Notes under the pieces: model-generated | Told to the model about the DNA's origin: nothing | Databases searched by the model: none | The model's input: the letters and a program-made list of their open reading frames with translations, nothing else | Position numbers and translations under genes: made by a program | Assembly (NCBI GenBank): GCA_029255685.2 | Contig: CM055311.2 | Span: forward strand, 8,065,031-8,129,030 | Direction: 5' to 3' | Length of the DNA: 64,000 nucleotides | From: Silene conica | Taxonomy: Eukaryota; Streptophyta; Magnoliopsida; Caryophyllales; Caryophyllaceae | In this document: piece by piece, positions 33,212-45,400 of the stretch | Numbering within the stretch: the first letter of the stretch is position 1 | How the letters are laid out: every line of letters begins with the position of its first letter

Positions 33212-35100
33212 ATGGATTCCAAGCATCTCAAGTGCCCTATCTTCGATGGCAAGAACTATAGTCTATGGAAGAATATGATGACTCATTATATCAAGGGATG
33301 TGATTGGGAATGTTGGAAGATCATTCAAACAGGACCGAAGAAGATCTTGGTCGCTGCCGCCAATGGAACAACCTACGAAAAAATGGAAAGCGATTATGTG
33401 GAAAATGACTACAAAATTGCAGAGAAAAACTCTAAGGCCATGAGCCTCCTACAGAACGGTATGATAACCTCAGAATTTGATAGATTCTCATCTTGTAGTT
33501 CCGTTAAGGAAATATGGGATAGTCTCGAACTTGCCTATGAAGGAACATCCGCAGTCAGGAAACATCGTATAGACTTGCTCATTCAAAGATATGAACTTTT
33601 CAATATGGAAAAGAATGAATCTATTGATAGCATGTCTGCACGATTTTCTTGTATCATTAATGAACTGCGGAACCTTGGCAGAAAGATCGATGCTGAAGAT
33701 ATCATTCGAAAGATTCTTAGGAGTCTCACCAAAAAATGGCAAACAAAGGTCACGGCCATAGAGGAAGCACGTGATCTATCTCAGATTACTTACCAAGAGT
33801 TGATTGGATCTCTAATGGCACACGAGATCATGGTAAATAAAGACGATGATGATTCTAAAGGGAAAGGAGTCGCCCTACAAGCCTCCACAAGCGAAGTATG
33901 CAAAGAGGAACTTGAGGAAGAAACAGTTCTATTCGCAAGACGATTTAAGAAAGCAGTTTTCAAGGGTAGATACAAAAACCCTAACAACAAAACGGTCGAT
34001 AAAAAGAAAACTGACACCAAACAAACATTCTTCAAAAGGGGATGTTTTAAGTGTGGTCAACAAGATCATATGATCAAGCATTGTCCAAGCTGGGACAAAA
34101 TCAAAGACAAGTCAAAAAGAGAAAAGACCAAAACAGAGTTCAAGAAAGTAATGTTTGCGTCATGCTGGGGAGAATTAGAATCTGAGGATGACGAGGAATC
34201 AGAAGAAGAAGAGGTAGCACACTAGTGCCTAAGCAACGTCAGCCTAGATCTAATCTCAGACAACAATGATGAAGATGACGCATCTCATATGTGTCTACTT
34301 GGAGAATCCGACTCAGACGACGATGACGATGAAGAGGTAAATTTTCTTCAACTCAAAAGTCAGGTTAAAAATCTATCTAAGGCTATGTTAATTAAATACT
34401 TTGAGGAAACCCTAGACCAATGTCATGAACAAAGTCTTGAATTAGATGACTTGAAGGAACATATCCTCGATATTGCTGAGGAAAATCAACTTCTGAAAGC
34501 CAAAGCTAAGAAACTGAAATCCAAAATAAGCATTGAAGCCAATGCTAAGTTGGAAGCAGTTATGTCTGAGAAAAAGGTTCTTGAGTCTAAAGTTATAGCT
34601 AATGAAGCTATAACCTCAAAACTGAAACTCAACATCAAAGAGCTTCAATCCAAAGTTCTAGCTAATGAAGCTATAACTTCAGATTTAAGAAAGGCTAATA
34701 AGCTTCTAAAGTCAAAATCTTCGATTATGGTCGAAGATGAGACTCATCTAGAAGAAGTTGAGATCCTCGAAAGCAAAATTATGGATCTAGAATTCAATCT
34801 ATCTAAAATCAAGAAAGAACATGCCAAACTTGTGTCTGACTTTCATAGAGACATTCAAAACCTAAAAGAGTCTAGCAACACTGACCATAGTGAATGTAAG
34901 AAAGAAATAGACTCCTTAAAAGACCTCCTTCTTCATGCTCGGAAAGTTCACGACAAATGGGAAGGAAGCACTAACGTTCTAAACTTCCTAACTGAACAAT
35001 CCGACAACAACATGAAGATGGGATTAGGTCACGAGTGTTATGGAAGAAGGGATCACTCAAAGTATAAGCAAAGTCCAACAGACAAAGACTTTAGAAGAAA
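33212..35100 (+). pseudogene. Sirevirus gag (UBN2-type) with coiled-coil extension, one stop
   Basis: I prefer ATG 33212 (MDSKHLKCPIFDGKNYSLW) over the in-frame 33176, because the F-D-G-x-N-Y-x-x-W motif normally begins within 15 residues of the start. A gag_polypeptide/UBN2 domain (about 1-200) and a CX2CX4HX4C knuckle (CFKCGQQDHMIKHC) follow. A TAG at 34223-34225 interrupts, but the same frame continues with an acidic region (DSDDDDDEE) and a long Lys/Glu/Leu-rich coiled coil (34330-34950). Long coiled-coil gag is typical of Sireviruses. The frame is lost near 35060-35100 at a deletion that removed protease and the integrase core. Confidence 0.88.
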
Positions 35101-37440
35101 GTGGTTCTTTGTAGTGGCCTACCTAGAAACTTTTGGGCTGAGGCTATAAGTACAGCTTGCTATATTCATAACCGTGCTATGATTAAACCTATTCTTAAAA
35201 AGACACCCTATGAACTTCTTCGAGGTCGTAAACCAAACATATCTCATTTAAGATGCTTTGGTAGTAAATGCTTTGTTCACAACAATGGTAAAAAAAGATT
35301 AAGCAAATTCCACCCTAGAAGTGATGAAGCAATCTTTATAGGATATTCAGATCATAGTAAAGCCTACAAAGTTTTTAACAAACGTACGTTATGCATAGAG
35401 GAAAGTATTCATGTTATCTTTGATGAAAATAATGTCTTCGATAAGCAATTACAGGATATAGAGGAACACCTAGATGAACCTGATTTCAGGCTATCAAGGG
35501 AAGATCCTCCTGAAATGGAAATTGAAGAAGGAGAACCTCAAGGAACTCATGATGAACTCAACTTGGGAGAAAATGGTGCGAGAGATGAAACTACAGTTGA
35601 TGATACTGTAGATAACTCTCAAACCAATGACTTGGAACCCAGAGTTACAGCTAATGAAGCTGTAACTTTGTATCAAAACCAAAGGGAAGAGGCCAGAGTT
35701 ATACCTTACCCTACTATAAACCCAGGTTTGGATTCAGGGGGAACAAGTCAAGATCCCGAGTCAAGTTCAGGCAATGCTAATAATCAATCAAGAAACTGGA
35801 GATACAAAGGCTCTCATCCTTTGGACAATGTCATAGGAAGCCTGACAGATGGAGTTCAAACTCGAAGGAGCTTAAATAACTTTTGCTCATTCTACTCCTT
35901 TCTCTCCACCATTGAACCTTCAAATATCAAGGAAGCTCTCGAAGAACCAGACTGGATAGTTGCCATGCAAGAAGAACTCCAGTAATTTGAAAGAAACAAA
36001 GTTTGGCATCTTGTTCCTCGACCTAAGGACAGAACTGTCATTGGAACTAGATGGGTATTCAGAAATAAACTGGATGACACTGGAGTCATTGTGCAAAATA
36101 AGGCCAGACTAGTGGTTCAAGGATATAACCAACAGGAAGGGATCGATTATGACGAAACCTTTGCTCCTGTTGCTCGTCTTGAGGCAATAAGACTACTCAT
36201 TGCATTTGCAGCACACAAGGGAATGAAGCTTTTTCAGATGGACGTTAAGACTGCATTTCTTAATGGCTATCTCCAAGAGGAAGTATTTGTTGAACAACCT
36301 CCTGGATTTCCTGACAGCAAACTCAAGGATCATGTATTCAAATTGGACAAAGCTCTCTATGGCCTGAAACAAGCACCTAGGGCATGGTACGACAGATTAT
36401 CAAAGTTCCTATTGGAAAGTGGATTCAAGAGAGGGTCTGTGGATAAAACCCTATTTCTTAAAAGCGAAAACTCAGATCTACTAGTCGTTCAGATCTATGT
36501 TGACGATATTATTTTTGGCTCAACTAATAAAAAGTTGTGCAAGTACTTCTCTGAGTTGATGACTTCTGAGTTCGAGATGAGTATGATGGGAGAACTAAAG
36601 TTCTTCCTTGGAATTCAAATACAACAAACGGAAGAAGGAATCAAAGTTCATCAACAAAAATACGTCAAGGAGTTGCGAAAGAAATTCGGAATGGAAACCT
36701 CTCATGCAATGCCTACTCCAATGGTCACAGATAAGAAGTTAACCAAAGACGAAGATGGTAAGTCTGTAGATGAAACAACTTACCGAGGTATGATTGGCTC
36801 ACTTCTTTATCTTACAGCAAGTCGTCCAGATATAATGTTTAGTGTCTGTGTTTGTGCGAGATTCCAATCTGCACCAAAAGAATCACACATGATTGCAATC
36901 AAAAGAATTTTAAGATAACTAATCGGAACCTCAAAATTATATCTATGGTATCCTATGGACTGTAACTTTAACCTAGTAGGATATTCAGATGCGGATTATG
37001 CAGGATGTTCCTTAGACAGAAAAAGTACCTCCGGACTTGCTACCTTTGTAGGTCCTTGTATTATATCTTGGGGATCCAAGAAACAATATTCTGTCGCTCT
37101 CTCAACTGCTGAAGCAGAATATATTGCAGCCGCACTGGTATGTTCTCAACTCCTATGGTTAAAGCAACAGTTACATGATTATGGTGTTGATGTTGGATGT
37201 GTGCCTATTTTATGTGATAATACGAGTGCTATTATTATATCTAAAAACCCAGCCCAACACTCGAGAACTAAACATATTGAAATTAGACACCACTTTCTAA
37301 GAGACCATGATGAAAAGAAAAATATAAAATTGGAATTTTGTTGTACGGAAAAACAATGGGCAGATATCTTCACAAAACCATTGGCTAGAGAACGCTTTGA
37401 GACTTTGCGATTGGAAATTGGTTTAATCGGTGGCACCTAA
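35101..37440 (+). pseudogene. Sirevirus pol remnant: integrase C-terminus, RT, RNase H
   Basis: Starts inside integrase, just after the catalytic region (LPRNFWAEAISTACYIHNR, TPYELLRGRKP). RT follows ([51 protein letters not shown]), then RNase H (GYSDADYAG, LSTAEAEYIAA, CDNTSAI, SRTKHIEIRHHFLRD). In-frame stops: TAA at 35983-35985 (a Gln codon by context) and TAA at 36916-36918. The frame is otherwise kept. The protease and the D,D,E core of integrase are missing, so replication in cis is impossible. Confidence 0.92.
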
Positions 37441-38006
37441 TCAAATCTTAAAAGCAAAAATAACCCAATGATTGACTACGGTTTAGATGAGATTATATGA
37501 CTGTGTCCGTATACTCCGCTGCATGTGTATGTATGTATTCGATGATAAATTTGTGATCATATTTATGTTATACAATTTACATATGAATGTGTGCACAACC
37601 GATCTCAAAATAATATTACGTCACATATTATAACTTACCCCAAACATACATATTACAAATTATATAAAATAATAATATATAAATATTAAACAAAATAAAA
37701 GTAAATAAAAACAAAACTTACCTTATATACACACACAAACCGTGTGTACTAACCCACCTCATGTTACCTCACCCAACGACTTGCCCCACTACTCACCTCT
37801 ACCTACTGCCACTTGTCCCTATACCCCTAACCATAATTATTACCCCAACTCCCTCAAACTTACCACAACTCAACTCACCACTACCTCCATTACTCCCTTT
37901 TATTACCGTCCCCAAAACTCCAAAACCTCAAAACCTCCTTCACCATTAAAACTCACCAAAACCTCTGCCATAACCTCAACTCAAAACCATCATTTTCATC
38001 ACCACA
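37441..38006 (+). other. Spacer between Sirevirus pol and env-like ORF
   Basis: AT-rich and then C/A-rich DNA (37740-38000), no recognised motif. Such a spacer is usual in Sireviruses with a third ORF; it could hold a splice acceptor, which I cannot confirm. Confidence 0.5.
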
Positions 38007-38504
38007 ATGCCACCATCTCGAGCTACTCGCTCCCAACAAAAGAAACCCTCTCCACCTTCACCAACCCCTTCACCACCACCATCTCCGACTCCCATTGCCA
38101 CCGCAAGTCCAACCCCAGACAACGGCAAGCGTCGTAAACTAAACCGAGTTGCATCCTCTGTTTCCGATGACATGCAAGAGCTAGGATCGAATCTCAAGAA
38201 CCATCGTCCTCTGTTTAAAGAATACTCCGTCGAAGCCACCAAAGAAGGACTCGAGCGAGTTCGTATGACAAAACATGAAGGTATGCTTATTGATCGTCTT
38301 CTTCTCTATTCCATTCATTCGGGTCGATTCTACCCGACATCTTGGGTCGAAGGGTCGAAGTCTCTGCTTTTCTTTAAAAAGTTTTTAGAATTTCAGGGAT
38401 GGAAATATATTAGTAATTTTTCGAGTTTGATATTTCCTATTGAGTTGGTTCAGTTCTTTGCCTCTGTTAAATTGAGTGAATCTGGGTTAAAAGTTGTGGT
38501 AAAT
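38007..38504 (+). pseudogene. Env-like third ORF of the Sirevirus, N-terminal part
   Basis: Starts at ATG 38007, with a Ser/Pro-rich N-terminus and then a basic KRRKLNR patch. The following residues resemble the plant retrotransposon env-like or putative plant transposon protein region (E-x-L-x-R-V motif, F-Y-P-x-S-W). No signal peptide or clear membrane segment is visible, so the env label rests on position only. The ORF is broken by a CACTA element; the last three bases here are its AAT target site. The frame carries on in the segment at 39574. Confidence 0.6.
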
Positions 38505-38617
38505 CACTACTACAAAAAAGGCCTAAGACATCAATTAAAAGACACCTGTTGTTTTTCTAACAGATTTCTTAACATAAGACACCGGTGATTTTATATAACT
38601 AGTTTGCAATGTTTAAA

Positions 38618-38880
38618 TAAGAAACCTGTCCTTCAAAATCCGGTTTCTTATATTATAAGTAAGAAACCTGTCCTCCTGAATCCGGTTTCTTATGTTTTAA
38701 TTTCCAATTTATTTAATAACTAAGAAACCTGTCCTCCTGAATCCGGTTTCCTATGTTTTAATTTCCAATTTATTTAATAACTAAGAAACCTGTCCTCCTG
38801 AATACGGTTTCCTATATTTTAATTTCCAATTTATTTAATAACTAAGAAACCTGTCCTCCTGAATCCGATTTCCTATATTT
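38618..38880 (+). repeat. CACTA subterminal tandem repeat
   Basis: Repeats of about 65 bp with core AAGAAACCTGTCCTCCTGAA, then CCGGTTTCyTATrTTTTAAT. Subterminal repeats of this type bind CACTA transposase in known systems; here the role is inferred. Confidence 0.8.
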
Positions 38881-39235
38881 TAATTTTCAATTTATTTAAT
38901 AACTAATAATAATAAATTAATCTTAAATAATATATTGTTTAATTAATTCTCCTAGATTCACTGAGTAATACATGCATACCTCTATCTCTTAACTTACCTT
39001 AATCCACCGCCTAACACATTCTTTAAATAATAATTATCAATATCTACTTAAATATATCAAAGACACCGGGTGTAAATGAGAGTGGTGTCATAGACAGGGG
39101 CGAACCCACCTTAGAGCAACGGGTAGCAGCCGCTACCCCAAACTTTAAAAAAATTGGTTTAAAAGACGGTTTTTTGCGACCCCAAATATTGATAAATAAT
39201 AGATAATTAAATTTTATCTCAATAAATCTACAATA

Positions 39236-39329
39236 AATATCTTGTGGCTCAATGGTACATCTATTAAATATTCTCCGTGTGGTCGTGGGTTCGAATCCCA
39301 TTGCATGTATTGTTTTTAAAAAAAAAATG
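39236..39329 (+). repeat. SINE-like segment with tRNA A and B boxes
   Basis: A-box TGGCTCAATGG (39245-39255) and B-box GGTTCGAATCC (39298-39308) are 42 bp apart, followed by a short A tract (39319-39329). This fits an RNA polymerase III promoter of a tRNA-derived SINE. It does not fold as a tRNA. The upstream GGGGCGAACCCACC stretch (39100-39140) may belong to the same insertion. No target-site repeat was identified. Confidence 0.55.
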
Positions 39330-39573
39330 AACAATGCCAAAGACACCGGGTGTAGATAAGAGTGGTGTCATACATATATGACAAAGACACCGGACATAGT
39401 TGATAACAGGTATAAGTCAAAGACACCAGTTATTAATAAAAACAAATCTCTTTAATTGTTAGATAAGATACCAGTTCCTCCAACATGTTTCTTAACCAAA
39501 GACACCTATGACCTAGATAACAGGTGTCTAAGGCCTTTTTCAACAGGTTTTTTTGGCCTTTTTTGTAGTAGTG

Positions 39574-40620
39574 AATGGAAAGGATGTCGAGGTTTCTTAT
39601 GGTGATATTTGTGAAATTTTCCACCTTGATCCTAATGGTCTTGAAATTGATACCCGTAAGGAGTGGGGAGTGGTAACCCGAGAACAAAAAATGCTCATCA
39701 AACAATATTTTGATCCCAATGCTACTGAAATTTCTCCACTCTTGACAAACTCTTTCTCGCCGAAATTAAAACTCTTTGTTAACTTCCTTTGGAACACTAT
39801 ATTACCGAGGAGGGGTGGTCGTGATAAGTTGTCAAGTATTGAGGCCATTATTCTTTATCACTGGTTGGAAGGAAACAAGATAAACCTAGCTTTTCTTTTG
39901 TGTGCCAAAATCTGTCAAACTTCATCCGTATTAATCAAAGAAAAACCAAGTTCTACCCTAGACATTCCCTACGGAATGTGGGTTTCAGAAATCTTGCTCA
40001 AGAAAGGTGTTGTCGATGATTTGAGTTTTGTTGTTAAGCCCCGTGATCGGATGTGTGATAAATTGCTCAAATTGATGGGTATTATGTTTGACGGAGTAGA
40101 TTTGGCCTTTGGAAAGACGGTTGAGGAGGGACCAAATCCGAATCCATCTCCATCGTTTGAAGGCTTGGAGGCTAAGATGGATCAGATTCTTGGTCTGTGC
40201 CAAGTTAAGCAGGAAAAAGAAAATTTGGGTGCCTCGGGAAGTCGTGCAGGGGGTAGTCGTGGATTTGAAGATAATTTGAAAGAGTGGATGGAAAAAGTTG
40301 ATAAGCACTTGGTAAAGATTGGCTCGGAGATCTCCGTGGTGTGCTCGGAGTTGCTTGCTATGAGTGATCGCCTCTCTTTTCTTGCATCTCAAGGCGGAGC
40401 AATGGTGCGTGATCATGGTATGATGCGAGAGGATGCTTCCAAAGCACTTGAGGCCGTCAAGGCACTCTCGCTCAAGGTGTTAAACTTCGAGCTCGCGCTT
40501 AACGCTCAAGGACGCAACGTGAGTAGTTGCTTGGATAGATTGGACACTCTTGAGTTTCGCTCCAGACCCGACTATGTCAACCCGTATGCCAAGTCACCCG
40601 CCTCAAGCTCTCACTCCTAA
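39574..40620 (+). pseudogene. Env-like third ORF of the Sirevirus, C-terminal part
   Basis: Resumes the interrupted frame directly after the CACTA element and stays open to the stop at 40618-40620. It begins V-N-G-K-D-V-E-V-S-Y-G-D-I, has an N-F-L-W region, and toward the C-terminus shows heptad-like Leu/Met spacing that may form a coiled coil (about 40150-40560). The similarity is to the large family of plant retrotransposon ORFs of unknown function. No transmembrane helix is apparent. Apart from the CACTA split no stop was seen, unlike gag and pol of the same element. Confidence 0.6.
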
Positions 40621-41290
40621 TCCGTCTCTCTCGGTTTTCGAAATCAAGTCTGAAGTTGTTGTGTTGTTATTTTGCTTAAGTCCTGGGTTGGACTTATAAA
40701 TACATTACTATGGTGGCCCAAATCCCTTCCCTGGCCCATTAGGAATCCGAGGCCTTATCATGTTTTGCCTCCCTCGGATTTCTTAATCCTAACCGGCCCA
40801 AACTTTATCCTCTTGTTTCCTTGTTATTTTTGCCTTGGCCCATATTATCCTAACCCTAGCCAGGCCCAATTTTCTTACAAAAACTCTTGTTCATAATTCG
40901 GCCCATTGGCTTAGTACTTTAGGATTGGTTGTGTATATTCTAACATTTCGTATGTACGTGTTTGTGTGATATTTTCTATGTTCGTATCTTTTAATTCGTT
41001 TTACATGCTTGCTTATGCTTCGTCGTATATTATTCTAGTCGTTTCATGTCTTTGTTCTCATCTTTTCGATGATGTCAAGAGGGGGAAAAATGCGACTTAG
41101 ATTAGAATTTGCCTAAGCTTGCTCCTTGTCGTAATTCACTGTCTCTTAGGGTTCTTAAAGGATATGGGATAGATAAGAAGATAGAAACCCTAAGTAAATC
41201 TTTGCTATAATTGACCATTATTATATTGAGGGGGAACATACACTTAGACACAAAATCTAAGAAGACTTGCCATCATCAAAAGGGGGAATT
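40621..41290 (+). other. Sirevirus 3' untranslated region with three polypurine tracts
   Basis: Purine tracts AAGAGGGGGAAAAA (41077-41090), TGAGGGGGAAC (41227-41237) and AAAAGGGGGAATT (41278-41290); the last adjoins the 3' LTR. Repeated tracts are a documented Sirevirus trait. Confidence 0.85.
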
Positions 41291-42772
41291 TGTTGAACCA
41301 TATATTCAATTATATATATTAAGTATATATGTCTATGTTTTGATAATGACAAGTCTAGCTATTTATATATTATATACTCGTATGAATAATCGTGTGCTAA
41401 GTGTACAAAATATTAGTAACAAGATCTAATCAATCAAGTATGAAAGACTCAAGTATTTTTAGTCAATGAATTGGCTAAGTCGAAGATTGATACAAGATCA
41501 CAAGCGCGCCTAATGAACTAAAGTTATACATATCAACTATAGCTTTAGTACAAGATTGATTCAAGTTATAGTTCGTAACTATAACCTTATACTATGAAGA
41601 AATGGTCGGATATATATGTTTGGTTGAAACAATGTTTGTTTCCAAATATAGTCATGTACAATTAATGTTTAATTGGTATTCTACTTTTTATGGAATTATT
41701 AATCTTAATAAGATTAGATAAAATATCTTTTGGTTAAATAGGAATAAATAATTTTCTTATGAGATAATTATTTATTACTAAATAAACTAAGGATATTATA
41801 TGATCTTATTTGTCAAATAATATAATTTAAGTGTGGTTTAAAACGACCTTGGGAAGCGTGTATCATGTCACGATTACCATAAGTCGTGTAGGATTTAAAT
41901 TAAGTAAATATTATGTACTTATTTAATATCCTAGACATACTAAAATTATATTGTGATAATATATTTTATTATCTTTGACATGGTTTAGGAAGTTGTTTTA
42001 ATAAGGATACTAATTGTTTATTATATGAAGATCTTTCCTAAATATGAATTAGGAAATTGATTCCTTATATAATACTTGTAGTATATTATAAAATCTTTCC
42101 TAAATTTATTAAGATTAGATTTAAGGTAGTATTACTAAAAGACTAGTATTCTAGTTTAAGTAATATTCCTAAATCATCTACGGTTTGAATTACCTAGATA
42201 TATATTCTATATAAATAGACTACCTATGACACATTAATTCACACGATATACACATACATATTCACGAAAATCAAGAGAGAAAAACCGCCGATCATCTACT
42301 TCAATATTCGAGCTTTTCATTGTCATATCCGATTCAAGATTCAAAGTGCTCAAGCATTGATCTTATTCATTCAAGATTGTGACATCAAGAAACATTGAAG
42401 ACTTTATCTTATTTACGTAAGATAGAACGAGTATTTAGCGGTACTCATTGTAAGGCAAATATTTAACGGTATTTGTCATAGCTAGATATTTAACGGTATC
42501 TAGATAGAGTTGCGACTAACATCAAAGTTGCACGAGTAGGGTTGATAAAATTGTAATCCAGAGTTGGTACTAATTTTATTAATCGAGAATAGTGGACGTA
42601 GGTCTCAAAGTGTGAGACTGAACCACTTCAAAAATATTGTGTCTCTTCTTATTATTTGTTTTACTCGAAGATCAACATACAACCATACGCACATCGAAGA
42701 AGATTTAAAAAGAAGGCATACTCAATTCAACCCCCCCCCCTTCTTGAGTATATTATATCAATAGACTCTTCA
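41291..42772 (+). repeat. Sirevirus 3' LTR (1482 bp)
   Basis: Matches 31645-33129 with about 20 mismatches and a shorter C tract. It ends CTCTTCA before CCAAG. Confidence 0.95.
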
Positions 42773-42777
42773 CCAAG

Positions 42778-43700
42778 ACTCAATTTCCGTATATTGATAA
42801 GCCTACAGCTTGGTTAATTCCACCGTTGGAACTCTTGGTCGATAGATTTCCGTAAATCCTATATATTAGTCCATCATAGTTGCTAGATAGTATCTAGTGA
42901 CCACAATGTTGAGATAAAATAAATCATCTGTTCCCACTTACCCGGCGTAGAAGGGGTCATATTATGCCTACCGACGAAGAAGGGATTCATGGGAGTCTGA
43001 TTTATAAAGACTAGTCTCAATTTTTGGTTATACGAGGAAGACCCCATCAACTTATATTTATCCATTTTAAGTGAACTAATATCTAGCATATACGTGAATG
43101 AATGAAATAAAGTGATGGCTTTGCATGTGACACGTGACATCTGTATTGTCACAGAAAACTAACGCGTAACCACTACATGAGTCAGTTTTCAGGCATGTTA
43201 TAGGTGGTTTGGTTTTAGGCGGAATATGATGCAAGCTATTATCGATGAAAGCATAAAATAAATGCAATAAACGTAAATAAAAGTCCTAGTGTGGCCTATC
43301 CTACCAAAATAAACATAAAAACAACTTGGAATCCACCGTTGGACCCTAGAAGCTTGTCTTAATGTTCCATCTTGGTCTTTGCAGCGGGAGTGACCATCCG
43401 GTCTCCGTCTTTGGTCTTCAAAAAATTACTAATTTAAATTACAAAAGTAAACCTATTTACATTCTAATTTAAATACAAAAGTAATTACATGGCAAAAACC
43501 AAAACGGAGATACAAGATCTCAAAATTACAAACAAGACCGTGTTCCATCATTACGGTAACACAATCTTCTAAGGCCACACTAAGTTACAACCGCTTGCAA
43601 AAATTAAATACGTTATAGAAAGCATTCATGGGCATTCAACAAGACGATAAATAAAAATGCATCAACTAAAACAAAAAAATTCATGACATAATACCGTTAT
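42778..43700 (-). other. Copia-A leader, middle part; no gene seen
   Basis: Non-coding DNA between the Sirevirus and element B. It belongs to the Copia-A 5' leader by the target-site logic. The last five bases, GTTAT, are the target site of element B. Confidence 0.8.
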
Positions 43701-43971
43701 TGATACGTGTCTATTTTATGATGTTTTACATCTATTTTTACACGTATTTGGTCGCTCATTTACTATGTTTTAGCCTCTATTTCCCACAAATTGTGTACTT
43801 TCGTATTTTTATGCACTTTTGCAGATTTATGCGGAAAAGAGACGATTTAGCACCAAACTCGTATCCTCAAGTCTTTTACTTAATTAAAGAATAAATGGAA
43901 AGTCAACTGGAGTCGAAAATCAAGTACCAAGAGTCAAAACAGAAGAAATCCGAAGACTTCCGTGCAGAAGC

Positions 43972-44102
43972 GGTCGACCGACCAGTTATACGGGTCGGCC
44001 GACCAGGCCCGATTTTCATAAAATCCAACTTTCGAAGAAAGCCGGAAATAAGAGAAGCCCAACAAGAGGTGGTCGACCGACCAGTTATCGGGTCGGCCGA
44101 CC
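43972..44102. promoter_or_regulatory. GGTCGACCGACC motif cluster upstream of TATA
   Basis: Motifs at 43972-43983 and 43993-44004, then 44071-44082 and 44091-44102: two pairs, each GGTCGACCGACC followed about 8-9 bp later by GGTCGGCCGACC. The cluster is repeated in the 3' LTR at 50525-50655. Confidence 0.8.
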
Positions 44103-44183
44103 AGATTAAAGCCCATACGATTTCTTTTCTTTTTCGGAAATAAAGTAGAATTAGAATCTTAAGGAAACTCTTAGTTTTTACCC

Positions 44184-44191
44184 TATATAAG
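44184..44191 (+). promoter_or_regulatory. TATA box of element B
   Basis: TATATAAG, 484 bp into the LTR; the same sequence is at 50737-50744 in the 3' LTR. Confidence 0.6.
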
Positions 44192-45283
44192 CTAATCTTG
44201 TAGCTAGGGTTTAAAAGGAAGTTCTCAATCTAGTTTTCTATCATAGAATTATAATCAAGTCTTATTTAGAGAATTCTATTTAGTTTTTAGTTGAATTATA
44301 ATCCTTCAATAGTTCTCAAGCATTCATCAATAAAGTTAGTTTCTTTCTGCCCTAATTCCAAATTGTGGTAATTGCTCTCTTAATCTTGCTTTATTATTGT
44401 TCTTATTGCTTTTATTACAATTGTTAAGTTAGAATCCCAAGCTTTATTTGAATCTTGCATGTTTAGATTATTTACTATGTTTTCCATGTTTACTCCCAAT
44501 TTCATAGTCGTCTTAACAGTTATGAGTGGCTAATTTTCATATGTTAGGATGTAGGGAATAATATGCATAGGTAAATAAAATCCGAAAAACCCGACCTGTA
44601 GCAGGACCACGGTCGGCCGACTGGAATAACTGGTCGGTCGACCGAGGCCGTGGTCGGCCGACTGGAGTAGCCGGTCGGTCGACCACTCGCGTCTGTTTTC
44701 TTATTTCGTCTTTTCTTATAAATTATAATATCCTGCAATGAGACCAATAGGAGACTTGTAGGATGTTAGTAATGACCTACCCAAGATTGAAAGATACGGG
44801 AAGGGCATTGGTTTACACCTTAAGACGGATAGGTTACTCAAGGCTGAAAGGTATGTGACCTGGAATTTAGGAATCACCCTTATTGTTGACACCCAATAAT
44901 TGTGAGACCTAGGAACTAATAGCATAGGCCGAAAGGAGCTATTAGGTAGCATAGACCTAAAAAGTTATGTTACACCCCCTTACGCGACTGCAATACATGT
45001 TGACCTTAGGATTTATATTACCTTAGCTATTTATTACCCCAAACATCCTAGCATCCCTTTAATTATATTTTTTTCTCATCTTTATTTCTTGTTTTATTTT
45101 AATCTTTGCTTTAGACTTAGAAATCAATAATCAAACCCCCAATTTGTTACCTTTAAAACATTAACACCAAACAATAAACATTCCCCACCTCTTTGTGGTT
45201 CGACCCTGACTTTCGCTATCTATTGTTAAGGTTAGGAATTATAAATTTTATCTTTGGTACCCTCAACGACGGGCATCAAATTT

Positions 45284-45300
45284 TGGCGCCGTTGCCGGGG
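45284..45300 (+). promoter_or_regulatory. Primer-binding site, tRNA-Asp type (element B)
   Basis: TGGCGCCGTTGCCGGGG five bases after the 5' LTR. Confidence 0.9.
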
Positions 45301-45400
45301 AGGTGACGCCAGTGTTTATTGTTTTTTGTTTTTGTTTCTCTTTGTTTAAGGAACTTTTTGTTCCTTAAACCTTCTCACCTTTTTCTTGTAGTTTCCTCTT

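Larger units (their letters stand above)
38505..39573 (+). mobile_element. Non-autonomous CACTA (En/Spm) transposon, 1069 bp
   Basis: Termini CACTACTACAAAAAAGGCC and its inverse are perfect for at least 19 bp, flanked by the 3 bp repeat AAT (38502-38504, 39574-39576), the CACTA signature. Subterminal repeats: AAGAAACCTGTCCTCC units of about 65 bp, four to five copies at 38618-38880, and AAAGACACCGG units near the right end (39058, 39340, 39381, 39418). No transposase is encoded. A separate tRNA-like segment sits at 39236-39329. Confidence 0.95.
31645..42772 (+). mobile_element. Sirevirus-like Ty1/copia element (11.1 kb) inside the Copia-A leader
   Basis: LTRs 31645-33129 and 41291-42772 (TGTTGAACC...TTCA), primer site, gag, truncated pol, an env-like ORF and several purine tracts before the 3' LTR. 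It is flanked by CCAAG (31640-31644 and 42773-42777). LTR mismatches number about 20 (about 1.4%). The long gag with coiled coil, the ORF after pol and the repeated polypurine tracts are Sirevirus (SIRE/Maximus) traits. The protease and the integrase catalytic core are deleted and three in-frame stops are present, so it is defective. Confidence 0.93.
43701..45278 (+). repeat. Element B 5' LTR (1578 bp)
   Basis: TGATACGTGTC to GGGCATCA. GGTCGACCGACC-type motifs at 43972-44102 (four) lie 80-210 bp upstream of the TATA box, and four more at 44611-44684 lie downstream. Confidence 0.95.

Noticed and set aside
37742..38137. Thr/Pro-rich ORF overlapping the env-like start
   Set aside because: Different frame from the env-like ORF, low complexity, and no support from any motif.
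39245..39308. True tRNA gene
   Set aside because: A and B boxes are present but no acceptor stem, anticodon arm or CCA-side pairing can be built; SINE-like is more likely.
39044..39346. 100-residue minus-strand ORF containing MGFEPTT
   Set aside because: That peptide is the usual by-product of translating a tRNA-like B-box in reverse; not a gene.
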